From the NCBI GenBank assembly GCA_023105745.1, contig JALGQZ010000009.1, positions 13,998,564-14,062,563 on the forward strand: 64,000 nucleotides of DNA, read 5' to 3'. A model generated the notes under the pieces. The model made no database searches, was not told the origin of the DNA, and saw only the letters and a list, made by a program, of their open reading frames with translations. Position 1 is the first letter of the stretch. Each line of letters opens with the position of its first letter. The translations under genes and the position numbers were made by a program. This stretch comes from Austropuccinia psidii (Eukaryota > Basidiomycota > Pucciniomycetes > Pucciniales > Sphaerophragmiaceae). Below, in pieces: positions 20,380 to 31,648 of this stretch.

Positions 20380-20423
20380 AGTAAAGATGAAGAATTTAGA
20401 AGGATAAAAAGAAGGTCATCCAA
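19753..20423 (+). repeat. Fold-back arm 2 (partner 18932-19602)
   Basis: Right arm of the 671-bp inverted repeat; positions pair as x + y = 39355. The spacer is 19603-19752. Confidence 0.95.
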
Positions 20424-20973
20424 CTTTTTCTTGGAAGATGGCCAGCTTAAAAGAAGAAATAACCCAAACCCTCAACTGGTGATATCAAGTCAAGAAGTTC
20501 AAAACTACATTTTAAAATCACTTCATGAAGACATGGGCCACAGAGGGGAAAATGAAACTTATAGAAGAATTAAAACAAGATTTTGGTGGGAAGGAATGAA
20601 GAAATCAGTCAAGAAATGGGTTCAATCTTGCCTGGCCTGCCAAAAGAGAAGTCAAAACTTACAAAGGGAACAAGGAAGATCGACAGCAACATCAACAATC
20701 TTTGAGAGAGTCATTATGGATGCAGTCCATATCAAATCTGGAAGATGGAAGTATATGGTTGTGGCCAGAAACAGTTGGACTAGTCAAATTAACAGCAAAA
20801 GCAGTTTCAGAATGGTTCACCTCAGAATGGATATGCAGGTATGGCTCACCAAAAGAAGTAACTGTTTATGGGGGGCCAGAGTTTGGAAAAGAATTGCAAG
20901 ATGCAGTAAAGAAAGCAGGATCAAGGATCAGAGTAACCACACCTTATTACCCAGAGTCTCAAGGAATGGTTGA
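20380..20973 (+). pseudogene. Integrase N-terminal zinc finger and start of core
   Basis: In frame with RNase H after the TAA at 20377. It carries the integrase HHCC finger (HEDMGH ... CLACQKR), the domain that aids multimerisation. The first catalytic Asp follows in IMDAVHIKSG. Near 20770, after VVARN, the sequence leaves frame; the remaining residues of this frame to 20973 are shadow. Comparison with the usual spacing suggests a small deletion there. Confidence 0.7.
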
Positions 20974-21649
20974 AAGGGGCCATAAGCAACTCAAAGATGC
21001 ATTAATCAAGATGTGTGGAGAAAATGGAGGAAAATGGAAAAAATATCTACCTTTGGTTACATTGGCTGACAGAATCTCGACTAAAAGGACAACTGGTTTC
21101 TCACCATATGAACTCCAATTTGGACAACTACCAGTATTACCAATTGACATTGAAAAAAAAACATTTTTAACAGTAGAATGGCACAAAATATCCACAACTG
21201 AGGAATTACTGGAAGCCAGAGCCAAACAGTTGAAAGGAAAAGAAGAGATGAGAAGAAAAGCAGCAGAAAAACTCAAAAAATCAAGGGAAGACTCAATGAA
21301 ATATTGGGATAGAAGAATGGCACACCAACTAAGATCACCACTTAAGCCAGGAGATTTGGTCCTGGTTTACAACAAAGCAATAGAAACTAATTGGGGACTA
21401 CTTTTCAAAAACAAATGGAATGGACCCTACAGAGTAATCAAACAAATAAACAATGGACCATATGAACTTGAGGAACTTGATGGAACAGAATTAGCAAGAA
21501 GATTTGCAGCATCTCAAGTAAAGAGGTTCTACCCAAGAGGGAAGTTGATAAACACAAAAGAAGACACAGAAGAAAAACAAAGTGAAGAAGATGAATCAAT
21601 AAATGAGGAAGAGGTATTTGAGGAGACCACAGAATCAGATGAAGAATAG
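20702..21649 (+). pseudogene. Integrase core and C-terminus, shifted frame
   Basis: Real coding resumes in the next frame at about 20775 (LVKLTAKAVSEWF) and runs to the TAG at 21649. The second catalytic residue is replaced: the motif reads VYGGPEF where an Asp is normally found in place of Tyr. The third (Glu in GMVERGHKQL) is present. The C-terminal GPY/F-type domain (NKWNGPYRVIKQINNGPYELEELDG) is complete. There is no chromodomain, unlike elements 2 and B, so element 1 belongs to a different Ty3 lineage. Strand transfer by this protein would not be expected. Confidence 0.8.
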
Positions 21650-21683
21650 AGAGCTCTCACCTGGAATGCTGGGGACAGCATTA

Positions 21684-21697
21684 AATGGAGAGGGGGA
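21684..21697 (+). other. Polypurine tract of element 1
   Basis: AATGGAGAGGGGGA immediately before the TGTGG start of the 3' LTR, the expected plus-strand primer. Confidence 0.85.
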
Positions 21698-23696
21698 TGT
21701 GGTATTCCATACCATTTTATTCACCAGGCTCAAGCTCATAGTACCCCAAAACAGCATTAAATCCAGCCTACAGGCAGACTTACACTCAAATCTTACACCA
21801 AAAGGTCAATTTTACAGCAAGAAGCTGGATTTAACTCATAAAACCATGGCACAGGCACCAAAGGGAAGTGTATGTGTTTAAATAAATTATTCAATTTCAT
21901 TATGCATATGTAAAAAATAAAGTTACATATAGCAAACTAGTTACAACAAATAAGGTACCACCCTTTAAAATTACACAACCACCCAGCCTTACACCCCCTT
22001 ACAGCCACAGGAATCATGCAGAAAGAAAAGGACACCTGCATGAATTACACAGAAACCTAGAACTTAACATAGAAAAGTCACATGATGCAAAGCTCAACTC
22101 CATGGAATTCCTGCAATTCATTTACAACACAGCCCCAGGAGTACCCTATCTTATATCCACAGTAACCCCACTTAAAACCTTAAAACAGAATCAAAATTAT
22201 TTACACCACTCATCACCTCATGCAAACCAAAGCTATTTACAACAGTCTGCATGCAGTAAACAATTCCAATTAAATCTCAACCACATGACTATGCACAGCA
22301 TGTGTCAAAATCAAAAATCACATCATCTCATAAAAAACAGTAAATTCACCAGTACAAGAAGTTATCACCTGACTTCATTTTAAAAGTTCAAAAAGAAGAA
22401 AAACAAACATGACACCTGCATAAACTACACAGCCACTTCTACCCAACCTAAAATAGGACATATGCAAAGGAATTACAAGGTCATCATGTGATAATGCATC
22501 CACCAACAGAATATCATGTGACAGGAAAGAGGCTGTGCACAACAAAAAGCCCCAGCCAAAATTGAATCATCCCATGCATGCAAGGAAAATTAAAGAATAT
22601 CACATCATAATTAGTTCACCAAAAAACAATCATGTGATGAATGGAGGCTGTGCAGGGAAAAAATTATCACCAAACCTTAAATCACCTGACCCATGCAAGA
22701 AAGGTCCTCACAAAAAACAGAGTCACATGATGAAATCAAGAGGAATTAAAGTGGAAAAAGACAGCTCCAATGGAGGACCCTCTAGGCTCCCAAAAGGTAT
22801 AAATAGAGGGGCTCTCTCCCCCAAATTTCAAAATCCCCCCATGCAAATTATATCCCATGCACAATATATCCTCTGCAGATTACAAGCACAGGAATAAGTC
22901 ATCCCTCACCTGGGAGGTAGTCCAGAAAGTTATAGTAAATTTACTTACCCAGTAGCTAAGCTCAGTGGAAGTATAGTGTTGAAGATTACCCAGTAGCTAA
23001 GCTCAGTGGAATCTTATCATTATTAAAATAAAAATAAAAATTACCCAGTACCCAAGATTAGGGATACTACTCTATTAAAAATATTTCACCTAGTAAAATT
23101 AACACCATTTATCAAGATCTTTAAATTACTTACCCCTTTAAAAAAATACACTATCAAATAATCTTACCCCTTGAATTTAACAAATACTATTTTATTTCAT
23201 TATTAACACTCTTAAAAAAATAACAAACCTTTAAAAAATTATTTTACTCTATTATAACTATACCTTAACAAAAATTACCTTTATCAACACTCACCAAATT
23301 TTTCTGAACACCTTAAATAACTCATCTTACCAAACTTTTATCACCAAGAAGAAACCACTCACCCTAATTTCACTAAAAATAAAAATTATACAGACAAGTA
23401 TTTCATTAAAATCTAAAAATTAACCAAAATTACTGAAATTATTTTTCATATTATTTATTGAATAGGTCTGATCTGAGACTGCTGGATTTTGTCTTCTGCA
23501 GTTGTAAAGCCACTTACTAATTTTATATTGGTTTGTGAGCTCCAAGGAAGATTTTGTTCAGTATTTTAGGAGGGGCAGGCAATACACCCTTGCCACCCTT
23601 GGTTACAGGAGTTATTAGCAATTCAAAACTAGTTACCTGTGATTTCCCCCTCCAGGTACTGCCTCATTTTAATCCCACACAAGAGGAGTTCCCACA
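21698..23696 (+). repeat. 3' LTR of element 1
   Basis: 1999 bp, about 99% identical by eye to 3851-5850. TATA box at 22798-22804, all five U3 palindromes and the R-region repeat retained. It is followed by CTAT, the target-site duplication. Confidence 0.95.
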
Positions 23697-24000
23697 CTAT
23701 CAGGTTTGGAGAGATTACAAATATTCAAGATAAATATGTGCTCACATTTTGGAAGAACTGGTGGATCTGGATTACTTTCCTGTGCCGGGCTCTCTACCTC
23801 AATGCCTAATTAATGACTACTGACCATATCTGAGATTTCACTTCCACTCTCTGGGGCTGAAGGTCTTTGTTCATTGAATTCAGTTGAATTTTCTGGGGTT
23901 TGGGTGTTGTTTGGGGCATTGTGGAGGTAGTTTCTTAAGTAACTAGATGGTGATGAGCTTATTGATAACTTGATTGAAAATTCTAGAATAAAAAGATCAA
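23697..24000 (-). pseudogene. Decayed ORF, 5' part, split by element 1
   Basis: Minus-strand frame that joins 3525-3850 exactly across the insertion (shared codon formed by the CTAT duplication). It reads Pro/Ser/Glu-rich sequence such as PESGSEISDM and SNPDPPVLPKCE, with one TAA at 23810-23812. No domain recognised. The low-complexity, acidic/proline composition is like the linker regions of transposon proteins, so it may be an old element rather than a host gene. Confidence 0.45.
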
Positions 24001-24678
24001 AATTGAAGAAAAAATGAGGGAGTTCTGAAAGTGGTGGAAGTAAAATAAGCTTAAGATGATTGATTATTTTCTAGGTGATATCAATATTGGAGAATTTTGG
24101 AAAGTTTGAAAGAAGTTAAATATCAATTTAAATCAGTTCAATAGTTCGTGAATCTTCTAGAAAAAAGAAATTTACAACCACAAGCTGACCAAAAGAAACC
24201 TTCCCATCAACAGCCTTGGAACCTTCCATCGATATCTATTGAAATTGTATTGCATTTTCAAGATATGATTTGTCAGGAAATTAAAGGAGGTGATGTGTTG
24301 CATATTATTTTATATAATTAAAATGAAATCACTTCCCTGTGAGAAATTGAATAAAGTTTACTAGTGAGAAATCTACTAAAGTAAACTTTTGAACTATTCA
24401 ATGCTCATGAGGTAAGACCTAAGCAAAGTGCTCCATTTGAATGATATGAAAGAAAATGGTTTTGTTGGGGAAACACAAGACAGAATTCTGGTCTTAAATA
24501 GTCCCCTTATTAGGCTTTAATTTGTGAGTCTCATGATTTAAAACCTAACCACAACAATGTGAATATCCCCACCAATTTCCCCCAGAAGATGTTGGCGGAG
24601 AAGGCCACTCAGCATATTTCTGCAATTGGGTTCATCATGTACGCCAACAAGCCACTGTACCCTATGGATCTAATATGG
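24001..24678. other. AT-rich DNA without recognisable gene
   Basis: No coding signal that I trust. A 75-codon plus-strand ORF (24559-24786) starts here and overlaps the minisatellite; it has normal composition but no recognisable motif. Confidence 0.3.
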
Positions 24679-25190
24679 GAGTGTAAGGATGGTAAGTGGC
24701 GGACGGGCAGAAGCATAAAGATTGGTGAGGGCAGACATTGGATAGAAGAATCGGAGGCATATCTTGAGGGTCTTGCGGGAGCATAAGTATGGTAGGTGGC
24801 GGGGGTGCAGAAGCGCAAGGATGAGTGGCAGTGTCATAAGAATGGTAAGTGGTGGGGGTGCTGAAGCGTAAGGATGGGTGAGGGCAGACATGGGGTTGCT
24901 GCGGGAGCATAAGGATGGGTGAGGGAAGAAATTGGGTGGCGGCATCAGAGGCGTATCTTGAGGGTCCTATGGGAGGGTAAGAATTGGTGAGGGTGGACAT
25001 GCGGTGGCAGCATTGGAGGCATATTGTGACGGCGCGGCAGGGGCATGTGCATGGTAAGCTGTGGGATTGTGGAAGCATAAGGAGGGGTAAGGCTGGATAT
25101 GGGGTGGTAGCATTGGAGGCATATCATTAGCGCGCAGTGGGAGCGTGAGCATGCTAAGTGGCGGGGGTGCGGAGGGGGGGTGATTTCAGA
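24679..25190. repeat. GC-richer degenerate minisatellite
   Basis: Repeated phrases such as GCATAAGGATGGGTGAGGG, GTAAGTGG(C/T)GGGGGTGC and GAGGCATATCTTGAGGGTC recur with a loose period of about 50-70 bp. Overlapping proline/threonine-rich minus-strand ORFs are a consequence of the repeat. Confidence 0.6.
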
Positions 25191-26104
25191 GATACAGTTG
25201 CAGGAGTGGAAGCATATCTTGGCCTAAGTGTAATCATTCGCTGCTGGTGGAGATGATTAGTGGGTGGTGTGGAAGCCAATTCATGCGTGAGAGTAGGCAT
25301 GGCAAAGGGGTGAGATGATCGGCCAGCGGGGAGGAAGTCATCTCATGCACAAACCTGAGCATGCAAAATTGCTACCTTGCACCATGAGGTGTAATTATCT
25401 GAACCTTGAAAATGGTGTGGATATGGGTTTTCCTTTGAGTGACATACTCATGTGACACATTTGACAATTGATGTTGTCTTGACATGACCCACTAAATCCA
25501 GTGACTATAATGTGACCCTAATGCAGCTGAAGCAAGATTTTATACTGACCCCAGTGCAACGTGAAGTCAATTTCTGGCGATTGACACAAAATTTGCCCTG
25601 GTTCAAGCTTTATTTCAGTGTACTGTACAGATGTACAGAATATACACATTGATTTTCAAATCATATGTACTTTAATGTACAAATTGCATAAAAATAGGCT
25701 ATTTTTAACTTAAAAATATCCAATGACTGCAGGAATCTGTGAATTTGGATATGCCTATCCATTGGCCTTGGAATATTCAAGAATAATTGTATTGTACACT
25801 TAAATGCTTTACAGCTCTCCTGAGTTGGAGATTGGGGATACTAAAAAATTCCTGTACAACAGGCTGGCTATGTTTTCTACTGCCTATACCTATACTAAAC
25901 ATAATTTAGCTGTACTTTACAGCTTCAATTAAAGTATAAATTACAATAAAGTAATTTTGAGGCTGATGTGAGATGATTTCATGGCAGTTCAGATTCTTGG
26001 AGAGAGGATAATTCTTTGATATGTGAAGGTTTATTTCTGGAAACAGGGTGTTTCCATAAATCATGTAGATTGTACAGGATCTTGAATTGGAGTTTCAAAG
26101 GAAG
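25191..26104. other. Unassigned DNA
   Basis: No gene, RNA or clear repeat seen. Confidence 0.3.
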
Positions 26105-27904
26105 TGTAAGGTTTGACTATGAAAGACTAAGTAAATATCACTAACATTTTACTTATTATAGTCTGAATTTCCTTATTAACATAAGAAACAAGATACATGA
26201 TAATTATAATTCTGGAATAAAAATGTTTATATTTTTTGAATAAATGAAATAATATAAATTGTATCATAGAAATAATATCATCAAAATAAATATATTAATA
26301 TTGAATAATTAATATATTTATGGCAATTTATTATTGTTACAAAAAATAATTAATTCCTGAAAAAAACCTTCTTAATAATGAAAAACAATTTATAACAGTA
26401 ATATTACCAATATTAACGCTATATATTAATATAAATACTATCTATATCAATAACAGAATTATTAAGAAGAAGAAGAAAGAGAAATTATTATAAAAAGAGA
26501 AAATAACCTACTTTTAGCACTTAATATAATAATTCTGAGTAGAGTTAAACCAAATAATGTAAATACAACTTCTTTAATTTTTATTTACAAAGAAAAATAG
26601 AAGAAATTACTAATATCCTGAATTTATGTGGAATTGGAGATTTTAGAGAGAATCCAACAAAAAACAATCCAATATTGGTGTAATCAGAATCAAAAATTGA
26701 TTATTACTATCAAGATAAAGTTGATTATTTAAGAATATAATAGAATTATATGAAAATAATAAAGTTATTACCTTTGAACTTAATATTTTTAATGTTTTTG
26801 ATGCCTCTGAGGGGCAAATAGAGGAAAAAGAGCCCTATTTATAGTCCAGAAGGCTTCTAAAAGACTTTTAATGATGGTATCCACTGGAACGGATTATTGT
26901 TATAAGGTTTAGTGATGATTCAATTATAATTAAACCATCTTATCTCATTATTACACCATTATATAGAGTTTTTACTGTAACTCTAAGTTTGCTGACATCA
27001 TAAGTTTGGAAGAAGACTAAGATTTGTGGATTTAATTAGTTTTAATCATAATAAACTAGTATAAACTAACTATATTACTTATATTGCTGTTAAACTTGAA
27101 ATAAGATTACAGCGAGTAATCATAAATTATCAATTTTAAGCTTAAAATTTTATCATTAATACTTTTTGAGTTATACATGCTACAGCCATCCAGAGGATGA
27201 ATTCTGATAGATTTAAAATTCCTCACCAAGCTGTTAAGAGAAATTCATTGCATAATCAAAACTCCATTTGTGATGATTTTTCTTGTAACCCATCATTTCT
27301 GTTGAAATTCACTATTTTAAACTTGTAACCACGACTTCAAGGGGTTATAACTAAAATAATTGATTATAATTACATCATTATTCACGTATGAGCTATTAGA
27401 AGCTGAATATCCACTTGTTTTAAGTTTTGACCACTTTCACCACAAAGTGGTCAACAGCTATAACTCTTTTGATCAATAGACCCTTGTAATTTATAACCAT
27501 TTATAACTTGCCAAATAAAGCTTATATCTGTATTATTACAGTAATTACATGGTAAAATTATTTTTGGTTCAAATCTCTATCATGCATATTCTGAAAGATA
27601 TGAGCTGAAAACCATGAATATATGCACTGATCAGAAAAGTGCATAGATCCAAGCTATCTCATAAAGTATTGACATTTCAGATATGACATAAAGACTCTAT
27701 ATGTTTAGTTTTTCTTGAAAAATCCAATGGTGCAGCTGATTTCACATGTTTAGTCATTGGTTTCCCAGATAATCAAGTTTTTATACTTCTTAAGGCATTC
27801 TTACTTATTTTGAGAGAATAATTTCAGTTCCTATTATTAAAATAAGTCTTGTAAAGTTATTTTGTGACCTTTATGGATATGTTGTCATTTTTCAAAGGCT
27901 CACA
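26105..27904 (-). mobile_element. Solo LTR, type C
   Basis: 1800 bp beginning TGTAAGGTTTGAC and ending AAAGGCTCACA, the same termini as types A and B (element direction minus) but with a diverged interior. GGAAG precedes it and GGAGG follows it, a 5-bp target-site duplication with one mismatch. No PPT or PBS adjoins, so it is a solo LTR left by recombination. Confidence 0.75.
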
Positions 27905-28029
27905 GGAGGAAAATTCAGTGGGAGGCTACATTATAGCTACCTAAATTCTATGACATGAATTTATCCACATAAAAGCTTTCCGGGTAATCTTTAATTGAAC
28001 AAAATTGAAATATCTTTCAGTGAAAAGTC

Positions 28030-28338
28030 TTAACATCCCACCTGAATCCAAGCTCTCTTCTCTGAATATGGTACAATGTAAAATTCCTCATAGCTAGTTC
28101 TACACTTCAAATTTTTACACACCATTTTTTTGACTGACATCAATACTAAAGTTTGAATTTTATAATGAGAATTCTCCCACATGTGATACCTGCAACCAGA
28201 GGCATGTATTTTGCACTTCTTACCTAGGTGGGCTGGCCTGTGACCAATGTTCCACCTCCCACCAATCTTTCTCTCTTGTTCAAGGACAAGGAGGCCAAGC
28301 AGGCCACCCACCTTCTCATGGCTGGAAATACTAATCAA
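28030..28338 (-). CDS. Unrecognised 102-aa ORF
   Basis: Minus-strand ORF with ATG start and balanced composition, including a Cys/His-containing stretch (CKIHASGCRYH). It is probably a remnant of a transposon or gene exon. No family recognised, and an intact reading frame of this length can occur by chance. Confidence 0.25.
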   Translation of the reverse strand: MISISSHEKVGGLLGLLVLEQERKIGGRWNIGHRPAHLGKKCKIHASGCRYHMWENSHYKIQTLVLMSVKKMVCKNLKCRTSYEEFYIVPYSEKRAWIQVGC

Positions 28339-29199
28339 TTTTTGGATCCTGATTATTAGCCAATACCAAAACAGAATTTTACATCACTATCCCTTTCTGG
28401 TGGTCACAAAAAGGCCCCTAGATCTCCACTAGTACTATGTCCTGGTTGGGGTACTTACAACACTGACTCTGACCCAATGAAGCCCAGGCCATTAGGATCC
28501 AGCTTTAAAAATGCACAAGCATACAGGAAAGATGTGAATGAATGGGCTGTCAAAGATTGAATATATAATCCTCTAAGAAATGAAGGTATCTAAAAGATCT
28601 GGTGGTTTTGTTTTATCTTTTTCAAAATTCTTGGCTTTCTCATTCCAAATTAACCCATTTTATGCTAGGCTTAAATCCACCACAGATCCACACAGTATCT
28701 GAGCTTTCTTTACCAAAACTTTTGTCTGTAAATTCCTCTGCTCCTGCTTCAAAACACAAAAAGACTACCTCAGCAGTCACTTGAAAGCCCCTTACAGGTC
28801 AAAGCAAAACACATAAAACACCACCACCTGCTTACGGACCAAGTGTGAGTTTGAAAGCAAATACAATGGATACTAAATTGTCAAATAATGAAGATAATAA
28901 TCCTCCAAATGACTTGAACTACCAAAAATCATAATATTCTCACAATGTTACCCCCAAAGTTTCAAAAACAAAAAACACTCTCATCTTCCATTCCAACTCC
29001 TCTCAAGTCATCTCAGAATACTTTTTCAGGACCATCACCATTGAAATTGGAGTGTGGTGAAACATTACCAGCACATCAGGGTTCTATCTCTCATCGGGAT
29101 TAAAAAAAGAATTCATCAGATTTAAAGGGATCCCAATATAGAAAAACAAAACCAGAAACTTTTTAAGATATCCCAAGTTCAGACCATGAAAATAATTAA
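28339..29199. other. Unassigned DNA with weak plus-strand coding traces
   Basis: Ser/Thr/Pro-rich fragments on the plus strand (for example 28602-28784 and 28970-29100) but no continuous frame. Confidence 0.25.
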
Positions 29200-29532
29200 G
29201 GCACTAATAATTTTGAGACCAATGATGAAGATAAAATTCCTAATTCTCATGAATATGAAAGAGGTTGATCTTCAAGTAAGTCAATTGATTCATTTCATGA
29301 AAATGGAATTCCTGAGTTCCAAACAGCTTCACCAAAACAATTTAGTTCAAAAACTGCAATGGGTTTTGGCTTACTGGCTCTAAGAAATAGGTTTCTGGGA
29401 ATTAACCAAAATCTTGTTTGGATGAGTCCTCGGAGGTGTGAGGAATTACTCCAAAGTTTTTATTTGGAGTATGGAGAAATAATTAATGAAGAAGCTATTG
29501 CATACTTGATTACCAATATAGAGGGTGCTTGA
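29200..29532 (+). pseudogene. Decayed plus-strand ORF of unknown family
   Basis: One frame is open from 29200 to 29532 apart from TGA at 29266-29268. The second half contains a convincing folded segment (GLLALRNRFLGINQNLVW ... EELLQSFYLEYGEIINEE). It lies upstream of the serine-rich remnant at 30370 and may come from the same old element. Family unknown. Confidence 0.35.
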
Positions 29533-30369
29533 TTCTGTATTGAGTCAATTCTTCATAGGGAATTTCTTCAGCTTAAATGATTTCATTGCAACATTATATA
29601 CTATTTGTAGCTTCATCAATGTCTTTGGTGTTTTTCTGAATTTATTATTTTGTGAAATTTATATTATATCTTTCATAAATACATAGTATTACTGAGCTGT
29701 AAGAATCTTGTTGTAGGGGTTTTCAAGCTTCAGTGCAATTGAATAAAGAAATTCTCAAGTAAAAGGAAGTTAAGTTTTGTCAGATAAGGATTTAGATAAC
29801 ATAATTTTAAACACATACTAGTGGTGTTAAAATGTTGATGAGTTTCATTGAAAAGAAATTCCTGAGAATATGATTCTATGCTCCATAATGGTGAGTAAAG
29901 GAGGGGTTTCTTTGTAAGTACTTTATCAAATGTGGGTAATTATAATTATTTTAACTCCATTCAAAAGTATAATGAACTCAACAAAATGAATGGGGCTCAG
30001 TAGTTCACAAGTATGTGTTCCTTGGTGAAACATAATCGATTTAATTCTGCAACAGATCAAATTTTCAAATCCAAGTAATGAAAATGGACAAATTTAATTT
30101 TAGTAGCTTGATTCTATTATCCCTTTGTGAGGTTTTGTAGACAAGCTATGTGTTTTCAAGTTTCAATCTTTATATTGTATATTTACTACCTACCTCTATG
30201 TTGATGTTTCAACACAGAACTTGATAAGACTTTCTTTAGAGTTGATTTTTTGGGTAGCCTCTAATTGGCTTTTTCATAAATTTTTCAAAGTCAAAAACCT
30301 CCTTTTCATTATTCTAAATAATAAAAATAAGGAGGCTACTCCTCATCTACAATCTATTCTTTCACTATA

Positions 30370-30780
30370 AACTTTCAATTTTTATTGGACTTTTTCTGGT
30401 CACTGTCATCTTCAAGTTCATTCAAGGCTGCATAAAATCAATCTGATTCAGATATTAATGAGTATGTTGAGCTCATTAAATAAAATTCTCCTTCAAGCCC
30501 TAATTTATCACTTACAACACCAGTGGCCTCATCAATGAATATTCCTTCTCTCCAAAATCAAGAAGATGCGCCTGTAACTGATTCTTCAAAAGGAATTACC
30601 AGAAAAACAATTAGCTCAACTCCGGATCCTACAAATATTCAAGCTCCCATTGAGAAAATCTCTTATCTGAGGAATTTTTAACTCACTCCTTCAGTTAAAT
30701 CCAAATCAAATGAAAAAATCCTGAGTGAAATTATGAGGCTCAACAAACAACCAATTCTAAACATCACTAGGGAAAACTTT
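30370..30780 (+). pseudogene. Serine/proline-rich ORF remnant, copy 1
   Basis: Translates, with stops, to a sequence containing LSLTTPVASSMNI preceded by an Asp/Glu/Ser stretch. This matches PLTTPIASSMNV in the ORF at 35705-36093. Both are plus-strand and start after an acidic/serine stretch, so they are two diverged copies of the same gene start. Family unknown. Confidence 0.4.
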
Positions 30781-31648
30781 GCATCAATTGTCGGAAATTG
30801 ACTTCATGTCAAGCAAACATCAAGCAGGATAAAAGTCAAGCTCATGTCAAGCAAAAATCAAGAAAACGTTGAGCACATGTCACACTCTGGTCTTACACCA
30901 AATGCTGTGACATCCACCAATATTGGTTCCTCTGTGCCTTCAACTGAGATTTCTCACCACCTGATCCTCCCACAACCATCTGAAGGTTAGTAACACAAGA
31001 CCTTCCTGTTTCCACATATGCATCAAGGAGGTCCTTCAGCCAGTCTGGATGTATAGAAGGGGTGTGTGACTTCCCAGGCCATCCATGAAAGGACTCTGCC
31101 TTAGTGGGATTGACATTTTGCAGGTGACACTGGTGGAGCCCGCCACACAATACCGCAAGTGTGGGTGCGTAAGTGCAAGACATGGGAAATAAGGAAAAAG
31201 CATGTGCAGATGTAAGCTTCTGAAACCTACCTGCACAAAGCACTCATTAGGGCATGTGACCAGCTCCATGTGGCTTACAAAGATCCAAACTCTCATGAAC
31301 GCAATGTAATTCTGAGGCCCACTTGGATGATGTGCCTATTTCCCTTCCAATGTGATGATGGTGAAGCTGTGTCATTTTAGATCCTGTGATATGTGAGTCA
31401 TTTCAGTTGGCCTATTCACACCGTAGCCAATGTCAAAATAGTAATTTCTTTGTGACCATGTGAGATAATAGTCTTTGCTTGTCACAATGGCATGTAACTG
31501 TCACCAAATCCTGAGGAAGTTATTTCTGTGGAAAAACGTCTAATGAAGCTGACAGAATTGCATGACTGTATCACTATATTTTCAGCTAAAAGTGCAGACT
31601 AAATATCATAAAATAACAGTTTTATCACTACCAGAAGCCCACATGACA
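30781..31648. other. Unassigned, partly GC-richer DNA
   Basis: Starts with short direct repeats around CATGTCAAGCAAA(C/A)ATCAAG (30800-30870). Overlapping minus-strand ORFs at 30893-31296 have no recognisable motif. Confidence 0.3.

Larger units (their letters stand above)
3851..23696 (+). mobile_element. Element 1: complete 19.8-kb Ty3/Gypsy LTR retrotransposon
   Basis: It has two 2.0-kb LTRs in the same orientation (3851-5850 and 21698-23696) starting TGTGGTATTCC and ending TTCCCACA. A PBS lies 2 nt after the 5' LTR, a purine-rich PPT lies directly before the 3' LTR, and CTAT flanks both ends (ACTAT if the LTR-terminal A is shared). The order is gag, protease, accessory ORFs, long non-coding tract, RT, RNase H, integrase. 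PR-RT-RH-IN with integrase last is the Ty3 order. Typical fungal Ty3 elements are 5-8 kb (general knowledge), so this one is very large, mainly because about 8 kb separates protease from RT. Pol is non-functional in this copy. Confidence 0.95.

Noticed and set aside
24662..25152. Overlapping Pro/Ser/His-rich minus-strand ORFs
   Set aside because: Produced by the minisatellite repeat.
25562..30813. Possible terminal inverted repeats (TGAAGTCAATTTC on each side) of a 5-kb DNA transposon
   Set aside because: Match is short with several mismatches, not at sharp borders, and a solo LTR with its own duplication lies inside.
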